Positions 50,598 to 55,656 of a DNA stretch of 55,656 nucleotides are shown here, one piece after another (position 1 is the first letter of the stretch; each line of letters starts with the position of its first letter). Origin of the DNA: Planctomycetota bacterium (lineage in GTDB: Bacteria > Planctomycetota > UBA1135 > GCA-002686595). Where the stretch lies: contig JAJDEW010000132.1 in assembly GCA_029259595.1 (NCBI GenBank), positions 1 to 55,656 on the forward strand. The letters run 5' to 3'. A model generated the notes under the pieces. That model did not search any database, was not told the origin of the DNA, and saw only the letters and a list, made by a program, of their open reading frames with translations. Both the position numbers and the translations under genes were made by a program.

Positions 50598-52628
50598 CTA
50601 GCGGGCGAGCTCCAGGGCCTCCAGCTCGCGCACGCGATCGCGCAGGCGGCCCGCCTCCTCGAAGCGCAGCTCCTGGGCTGCAAGCCGCATGTCGTCGGAG
50701 AGCCGCGCGATCTCACCCCGCAGCTCGTCGCGGCTCATGGACCGTGCCGGGTCCTCACCGGCTTCGGCCACGCGGCTGGTCTCCGGCAACGACGGCCCCG
50801 AGTAGTCCATGTCGTAAAGGGCCTCGATCGAGGCGCGCACGGGCTTGATGATCGTCTTGGGGACGATGCCGTGTTCGGTGTTGTAGAGCTCTTGACGCTC
50901 TCGACGGCGAACGACCTCGTCGACGGTCGCCCGGATCGAACCGGTCTCCTTGTCGGCGTAGAAGATGACGCGGCCCTCCGCGTTGCGCGCGGCACGGCCG
51001 CAGATCTGCACGAGCGACGTCGTCGAACGCAGGAAGCCCTCCTTGTCCGCGTCCAGCACACACACGAGCGCGACCTCCGGCAAGTCCAGCCCTTCGCGCA
51101 GGAGGTTGATCCCGATCAGGACGTCGAACTCGCCCAGACGCAGGTCGCGCAGGATCTGCGCGCGTTCGATGGTGTCGATCTCCGAGTGCATGTAGCGCAC
51201 GCGCACACCCAGCTCGGACAGGTAGGTCGTCAGCTCCTCGGCCGAGCGCTTGGTCAGGGTCGTGACCAGCGTGCGCCAGCCGGCCTTCGTCGTCAGCTTG
51301 ACCTCGTGCAGGAGGTCGTCGACCTGGGTCCGCGCCGGCCGCACCTCGATGCGCGGATCCAGGAGCCCCGTGGGGCGTACGATCTGCTCGGCCTTGCGCG
51401 CACCCGAGTTCTCGAGCTCATAGGCGGACGGCGTGGCCGATACGAAGACGATCTGCTTGACCAGCTGCTCCCATTCCTCGAAGCGCAGCGGGCGGTTGTC
51501 GAGGGCGCTCGGCAGGCGGAAGCCGAAGTCGACCAAGGTCTGCTTGCGCGAGCGGTCACCCTTGAACATGCCGCCCACCTGCGGCACCGACACGTGGCTC
51601 TCGTCGACGAAGACCAGGAAGTCTTCCGGGAAGTAGTTCAGCAAGGTGAAGGGCGCCTGGCCGGGTTCGCGTCCGTCCATCCAGCGCGAGTAGTTCTCGA
51701 TCCCGTTGCAGACCCCGGTCGCGCGCAACAGCTCGAGGTCGTAGCGCGTGCGCTGCTCGAGTCGCTGGGCCTCGAGCAGGCGGCCGTCGCGCTGGAACTC
51801 GGCCAAGCGTCCTTCCAGCTCGGCCTCGATGCCCTCGATCGCCCGCTCGACGCGCTCGCGCGGCGTCACGTAGTGGCCGGAGGGATAGATCGTCGCCTTC
51901 GACTTCTCGGCCAGGATCTCGCCCCGCAGGGGATCGACCTCGAGGATCGCGTCGATCTCGTCGCCGAACAGCTCGAAGCGGATCACGCGATCCTCTTCGT
52001 AAGCCGGAAAGACCTCGACGACGTCTCCGCGCGCGCGGAAGGTTCCGCGGCGGAAGTCGAGGTTGTTGCGCGAGTACTGCATCTGCGTCAGCCGCCGCAG
52101 GAGGTCGTCGCGCTCGATCGTCTGCCCCTTCTCGATCGAGATGGACATGCTCTCGTAGTTCGACGGCGAACCCAGGCCGTAGATGCAGGACACCGAGGCG
52201 ACGATCAGGACGTCGCGCCGCTCGAGCAGGGAACGCGTCGCGCTGTTGCGCATGCGTTCGATGTTCTCGTTGCGGCTGGCGTCCTTCTCGATGAACGTGT
52301 CGGACGAGGGGACGTAGGCTTCCGGCTGGTAGTAGTCGTAGTAGCTGACGAAGTACTCGACCGCGTTGTTCGGGAACAGCTCGCGGAACTCGGCATAGAG
52401 CTGGGCCGCGAGCGTCTTGTTCGGCGAGAGGACCAGCGTGGGTCGATTCAGGCGCTCGATGACCGCCGCCATCGTGAACGTCTTGCCCGAACCGGTGATC
52501 CCCAGGAGCGTCTGGTAGCGATTCGACGCGTCGATCCACCCGGCCAGATCGTCGATGGCACGGGGCTGATCCCCGGTCGGCTCGAAGGGGCAGGTGAGCT
52601 CGAAGCGCTCGCGGGTCGATGCGTCCAT
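50598..52628 (-). CDS. uvrB: Excinuclease ABC subunit B
   Basis: This UvrB helicase-like damage verifier has Walker [19 protein letters not shown], the beta-hairpin region [20 protein letters not shown], helicase motif [13 protein letters not shown] and [18 protein letters not shown]. It ends in a C-terminal UVR domain ([21 protein letters not shown]), which contacts UvrC. The start at 52628 ([11 protein letters not shown]) gives 676 residues, the usual length. Alternatives at 52649 or 52691 add 7 or 21 residues; none has a clear ribosome site. It precedes uvrC by 15 bp. Confidence 0.97.
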   Translation of the reverse strand: MDASTRERFELTCPFEPTGDQPRAIDDLAGWIDASNRYQTLLGITGSGKTFTMAAVIERLNRPTLVLSPNKTLAAQLYAEFRELFPNNAVEYFVSYYDYYQPEAYVPSSDTFIEKDASRNENIERMRNSATRSLLERRDVLIVASVSCIYGLGSPSNYESMSISIEKGQTIERDDLLRRLTQMQYSRNNLDFRRGTFRARGDVVEVFPAYEEDRVIRFELFGDEIDAILEVDPLRGEILAEKSKATIYPSGHYVTPRERVERAIEGIEAELEGRLAEFQRDGRLLEAQRLEQRTRYDLELLRATGVCNGIENYSRWMDGREPGQAPFTLLNYFPEDFLVFVDESHVSVPQVGGMFKGDRSRKQTLVDFGFRLPSALDNRPLRFEEWEQLVKQIVFVSATPSAYELENSGARKAEQIVRPTGLLDPRIEVRPARTQVDDLLHEVKLTTKAGWRTLVTTLTKRSAEELTTYLSELGVRVRYMHSEIDTIERAQILRDLRLGEFDVLIGINLLREGLDLPEVALVCVLDADKEGFLRSTTSLVQICGRAARNAEGRVIFYADKETGSIRATVDEVVRRRERQELYNTEHGIVPKTIIKPVRASIEALYDMDYSGPSLPETSRVAEAGEDPARSMSRDELRGEIARLSDDMRLAAQELRFEEAGRLRDRVRELEALELAR

Positions 52629-52752
52629 CGCGGTCGGAAGCCTGTTCATGGAGGAAACCCCGGGGCAGGGCGGGGTAGAACGGTGTTCCATCCCCGGCGG
52701 TCCGTCAAGCGAACCCAGGGACGGCGCGGGGCCCGGAGCGGACCCCCGCGGC

Positions 52753-52781
52753 TTGCGCCCCTCCTTGACCCACCTTATCTT
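52753..52781 (+). promoter_or_regulatory. Possible promoter of the first zinc-finger gene
   Basis: TTGCGC (52753-52758) and TATCTT (52776-52781) lie 17 bases apart, about 90 bases before the ATG at 52871. Both boxes are partial matches to the consensus, so the call is weak. The gap 52692-52870 shows no other feature apart from the divergent uvrB start. Confidence 0.3.
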
Positions 52782-52870
52782 GCCGATCGGGCTCCGCCCT
52801 TCGTCCCTGGGCTGCCCGGCCCCGTGGCGGAGCGCTCCGGAGCCCCATCGGACCTCCCAGGAGCCCGTCC

Positions 52871-54163
52871 ATGCTCATCGAATGCCCGTCCTGCCATGCC
52901 CGTGCCAAGCTCCCCGAGAGCAAGGAAGGGGCCAAGGTCCGCTGCGGCGAGTGCGGCCGCGTCTACGTCGCCCATCCGGCCGGCGTCGGCGGGGCGCAGC
53001 GCGGCCAGCGCACCCAGACCAACACCGGGCTCTACCTCGGGATCGGGGTCGGCGGTCTGGCGCTGATCATCCTGCTGTTCATTTACGCGCGCAGCTCGCC
53101 CTCGAAGCCGGTCCAGACGACGATCGCGAAGGAGCCCGAGCCCGAGGTCGGCGAGATGGTCGACGACTTCGGCTGGGAATCGCCGGCCGTCCAGGCCGCG
53201 GTCTCGATCCACCAGGCCGCCTACGAGCTGAACACCGATCGCATCCAGAATCTCCTGCACGGCGCGCTGGTCCACGCCCGCGCGGCGGTCCTGGCCCTGG
53301 ACGAGGACCTGCGTGCGGACGAGAACCGGACCCACGCGCTGCTCGAGGAGAAGCGCGACGAGTACCTCCTGCTCGAGGCTGGCGAACAAGCCGAGCTGCT
53401 GACCGGCTACGTGAACGAGCTCGTGCACGGCTCCGGCAAGGAGCTCGTGGGCGACTGGCGTCCCTACGACGGGCGCGCCCTCTCGCTCGACGACACGAAG
53501 GCCGTCGTGCGTCTGGACGTCAGCCCGCGCGACGAAGGCGTCGAGAAGCGCACCGTCGATTGGAAGCTCACCAAGGTCGACGGACGCTGGCGCGCATGGA
53601 GCTGGGAGCGCTTCCTGACCGACGCCGAGAAGGCCTCGATGCGCAAGCGCGATCGCGGCTACGAGGTCACGACGCTGAGCGACGGTTCGGTCGTGCTCGA
53701 GCGCGAGCCCGAGCCCCTCGAGCACCTCGCCGACACGCCCCAGGAGCTGCGCGACGAGATCGATCGACTGTTCGCGACCATGATCGACCTCGACCTCACG
53801 AAGGAGGCTTCGAGGGCCCAGGCCCGCCTGGTCGAGATCGGTCGACCGGCCATTCCGGTCCTGCTGACCGGGCTCTACGAGGAGCCGCTCGCGACCGAGG
53901 ACGACGCCATCCAGGTGAACATGATCGTCCAGAGCCTCCGCTCGATCACCGGCCAGTACATGGGCTTCAAGCCCCAGGTCGCGGTCGGATCCGGAGTGGG
54001 CACCACCGAAGAACGTCGCGCGAGCGCGATCAAGCAGTGGTTCGCCTGGTGGTACAAGAATCAGAACAAGTTCGAAGTCAAGGACGTCCAGGACGCGCTC
54101 GAAGGCAAGATCCAGCTCAGTGAGAAGGACAAGGCCTGGCTGGAGCGCAACGAAGACAAATAG
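52871..54163 (+). CDS. MJ0042-type zinc-finger, single-TM protein with HEAT-like C-terminus
   Basis: The 430-residue protein starts with a C4 zinc finger of MJ0042 type: [14 protein letters not shown] and [11 protein letters not shown]. One transmembrane helix follows at about residues 54-75 ([19 protein letters not shown]). The remainder is helical and charged. The last 150 residues include [19 protein letters not shown] and [15 protein letters not shown], an arrangement like HEAT-repeat proteins. The same architecture recurs in the next gene, 68 bp downstream, so they are probably a paralogous operon. The zinc finger would be cytoplasmic and the helical part outside, if the helix is single-pass with N-in. 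Function unknown; no catalytic site seen. Confidence 0.8.
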   Translation: MLIECPSCHARAKLPESKEGAKVRCGECGRVYVAHPAGVGGAQRGQRTQTNTGLYLGIGVGGLALIILLFIYARSSPSKPVQTTIAKEPEPEVGEMVDDFGWESPAVQAAVSIHQAAYELNTDRIQNLLHGALVHARAAVLALDEDLRADENRTHALLEEKRDEYLLLEAGEQAELLTGYVNELVHGSGKELVGDWRPYDGRALSLDDTKAVVRLDVSPRDEGVEKRTVDWKLTKVDGRWRAWSWERFLTDAEKASMRKRDRGYEVTTLSDGSVVLEREPEPLEHLADTPQELRDEIDRLFATMIDLDLTKEASRAQARLVEIGRPAIPVLLTGLYEEPLATEDDAIQVNMIVQSLRSITGQYMGFKPQVAVGSGVGTTEERRASAIKQWFAWWYKNQNKFEVKDVQDALEGKIQLSEKDKAWLERNEDK

Positions 54164-54231
54164 CAATCGCGAGCGAGCCGCCGCCCCTGCCTCGAAGCCA
54201 CGGGCGGCTCGAACACAGGAATCGGAACTCG

Positions 54232-55566
54232 ATGGAATACCGGATTGGCAAGTGCTCCGACTGCGGGGCTGAATTCAAGGTCCCCGCGTCGTTTGCCCAC
54301 GACGTCGCGCGCTGCAAGGAGTGCCGCGGCGTCGTTCACCTCGGGCCCCCCGGCGGCCCGGCTCCTTCGGCGCCCGCGGCCGGCAAGGAGATCCCCGCGC
54401 GCAAGGTCGCGCCCAAGGGCGCCAAGCGTCCCGAAGGCGCGGACAGCGACGTCGTCGAGGTGACCCGGGAGAAGAAGAAGGGCGACACGCTGGCGCGACT
54501 CAAGGCCCAGCGCGAACAGGCTGCCGCCGCGGCCAAGCCGACGCGACCGGCGCAGGCCGCGCGTCCCGCTCCCAAGGCCCAACCGAGCAAGAAGCCGGCC
54601 CGGCCGGTCGCCGCAGCGGCCTCCAAGCCGACGGGCGCGGCGCGCGGACGGACGGGAGCCAAGGCCTCCGGTGCGGCCCGCGGCGCGGGCGCGCGCTCCT
54701 CGGAGGGCGGCTCGGCGCGGCGCTCACGGCGCGGCGCCGGTGCCGAGAAGGAGAAGAAGAACATGCTCCCGGCCCTGCTCTCGGTCGTGCTCCTGGTCGC
54801 GATCGGCGGCGGGGTGTTCGCCTTCAAGGATTCGCTCTTCGGAAGCGGGACGGACGGCGTCCAGGCCGAGGAGAGCGCACAGCAGACGGACACGGCCGCG
54901 GAGACCGACGAGGCACCGCTCGACGACATGACCGAAGGGAACGAGGACGCGGCGACCGAAGAGGCCCCCGCCGATCCGGAACCGGAGAAGGAGGCGTCGC
55001 CCTTCGAGGAGAAGAAGCCCAAGGTGGCGGACCCGAGCAGCGTCGATCTCTCGACCCTGCCGGACTACGGCCCCGGTCCGGGCTGCAGTGACGAGAAGTT
55101 CGCGGAGCTGACCGAGCTGATGTCGCTCTACATGGACCTCGACGCGGGTGCCAAGGGCATGCGCGCGGGCAACAAGCTCCAGGACGAAGGGCACTTCGCC
55201 TTCCCCGTGATCCTGAACCACATGAAGACGCTCGACTTCGGGACCGAAGCCGGGCACCGCGCCGGCGACATGTGCCAGAAGGCGCTCGAGCGGATCTGCC
55301 ACGGCATCAACTTCGGCTGGAAGTACAACTACGAGGACCCGGCCGACGTGCTCTTCAACAAGAAGGTCGTGACCTACTGGGCCGGCCAGTGGGACAAGGT
55401 CGTCGACCAAGGCATCGAGTACTTCATCAAGATGGCGAAGCTCGACGAAAAGGAGCCCGAAGAGGCCAAGCGCCTGCGTGAGGAATACGGCGGAGTCGGC
55501 TCCGGTGGTGGCGACGAGGACGCCACCGAACCGCCCGCGGACGTGGACGACCTCGACGTCGACTGA
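54232..55566 (+). CDS. Zinc-finger, Ala/Lys-rich, single-TM protein, paralogue of the upstream gene
   Basis: The 444-residue protein starts with a C4 ribbon (KCSDCGAEFKVPASF and RCKECRGVVHLG). An Ala-, Lys- and Arg-rich disordered stretch (about residues 45-175) precedes a transmembrane helix (LPALLSVVLLVAIGGGVF), followed by an acidic disordered segment. A C-terminal helical domain (about 275-415) contains GHFAFPVILNHMKTLD and YWAGQWDKVVDQGIEYF. It matches the C-terminal region of the upstream protein in order: G-x-x-A-x-PV-L, then an aromatic W-rich helix. The basic linker may bind nucleic acid or membrane. Nothing indicates an enzyme. The stop is 90 bp before the end of the window. Confidence 0.78.
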   Translation: MEYRIGKCSDCGAEFKVPASFAHDVARCKECRGVVHLGPPGGPAPSAPAAGKEIPARKVAPKGAKRPEGADSDVVEVTREKKKGDTLARLKAQREQAAAAAKPTRPAQAARPAPKAQPSKKPARPVAAAASKPTGAARGRTGAKASGAARGAGARSSEGGSARRSRRGAGAEKEKKNMLPALLSVVLLVAIGGGVFAFKDSLFGSGTDGVQAEESAQQTDTAAETDEAPLDDMTEGNEDAATEEAPADPEPEKEASPFEEKKPKVADPSSVDLSTLPDYGPGPGCSDEKFAELTELMSLYMDLDAGAKGMRAGNKLQDEGHFAFPVILNHMKTLDFGTEAGHRAGDMCQKALERICHGINFGWKYNYEDPADVLFNKKVVTYWAGQWDKVVDQGIEYFIKMAKLDEKEPEEAKRLREEYGGVGSGGGDEDATEPPADVDDLDVD

Positions 55567-55656
55567 GCTTCCCGTGCTGCACACCGGGCGCGGGGGGGGG
55601 GGCGGCCCGCCGAGGGGGGGCGGGGGGAGGTGGGGGTTTGGGGCGGCCGGCAGAGG
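55567..55656. other. G-rich low-complexity tail
   Basis: The last 90 bases contain a run of 11 Gs (55592-55602) and several shorter ones, and no coding signal. Such a poly-G tail in an otherwise clean sequence is typical of unreliable bases at a contig end. Confidence 0.6.

Noticed and set aside
1..55656. CRISPR arrays, prophage or integrated element with att sites
   Set aside because: No regular spaced direct repeats, phage structural genes or integrase flanked by tRNA were seen; the only tyrosine recombinase looks like a housekeeping Xer protein.

Overview
The window is very GC-rich, densely packed bacterial chromosome with no phage, plasmid, CRISPR or complete insertion-sequence content. 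Its gene complement is diderm: lipid A/Kdo transfer (waaA), a lipoprotein signal peptidase, lipoproteins and a type II pseudopilin. It also carries a SpoIIE/STAS partner-switching pair, an orphan McsB-type arginine kinase, sulfatase-fold lipoproteins with Thr nucleophiles, SBBP and carboxypeptidase-regulatory-like surface proteins, MJ0042-type zinc-finger membrane proteins and a VPTL-CTERM-like sorting tail. This mix suggests an uncultured Planctomycetota-like bacterium; that is an inference from gene content only. The sequence starts inside a dispersed repeat and ends in a poly-G-rich, low-complexity tail. Both are typical of the ends of an assembled contig.

Layout. 0-9.8 kb: DinB-like protein, an orphan protein, a methyltransferase next to asnS, a membrane coiled-coil protein, an NhaC-type antiporter followed by a sulfatase-fold lipoprotein, and a BatA-like membrane protein. 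9.9-14.7 kb: a minus-strand run of dihydroorotase (pyrC), DUF58 and BatA-like genes, then a SpoIIE phosphatase divergent from a STAS-PilZ-like protein. 14.7-22.6 kb: a GT4 glycosyltransferase, an HAD protein, a CBS-pair protein, a FecR-like protein, mcsB, an SLC13/RCK_C transporter and a sorted exported repeat protein. 22.6-33.1 kb: one long minus-strand series of pseudopilin, sulfatase-TPR, prenyltransferase, aminotransferase, phosphohexomutase, small secreted protein, HEAT-repeat protein, SAM hydrolase and arginase, several of them overlapping or tightly spaced. 33.2-41.7 kb: minus-strand housekeeping genes lspA, pyrD, a response regulator, secA, waaA and metK. 41.8-55.6 kb: dksA and xerD (divergent), an SBBP-repeat protein divergent from an 826-residue carboxypeptidase-regulatory-like protein, uvrB-uvrC, and two paralogous zinc-finger/TM/helical-domain proteins.

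The most distinctive non-coding feature is a family of four structured elements (copies at 1, 9.87, 12.24 and 41.68 kb) sharing a core GTGCTTCGGATGC and a GGATGCCG/CGGCATCC stem-loop. The best copy is 167 bp with inverted termini bounded by CTAG. Its right end provides the TAG stop codon of dksA and its left end lies 3 bases before the lspA start. All four copies have the same orientation and abut the 3' end of a minus-strand gene. Other structured non-coding sites are a 9-bp hairpin at the predicted 5' end of the dksA transcript, a 9-bp hairpin just before metK, and an 11-bp hairpin between mcsB and the SLC13 gene. I found no convincing wholly new multi-gene system. The strongest candidates for undescribed biology are the repeat family, the STAS-PilZ-like/SpoIIE pair, the zinc-finger/TM/helical paralogue pair and the response regulator with an unfamiliar N-terminal domain.
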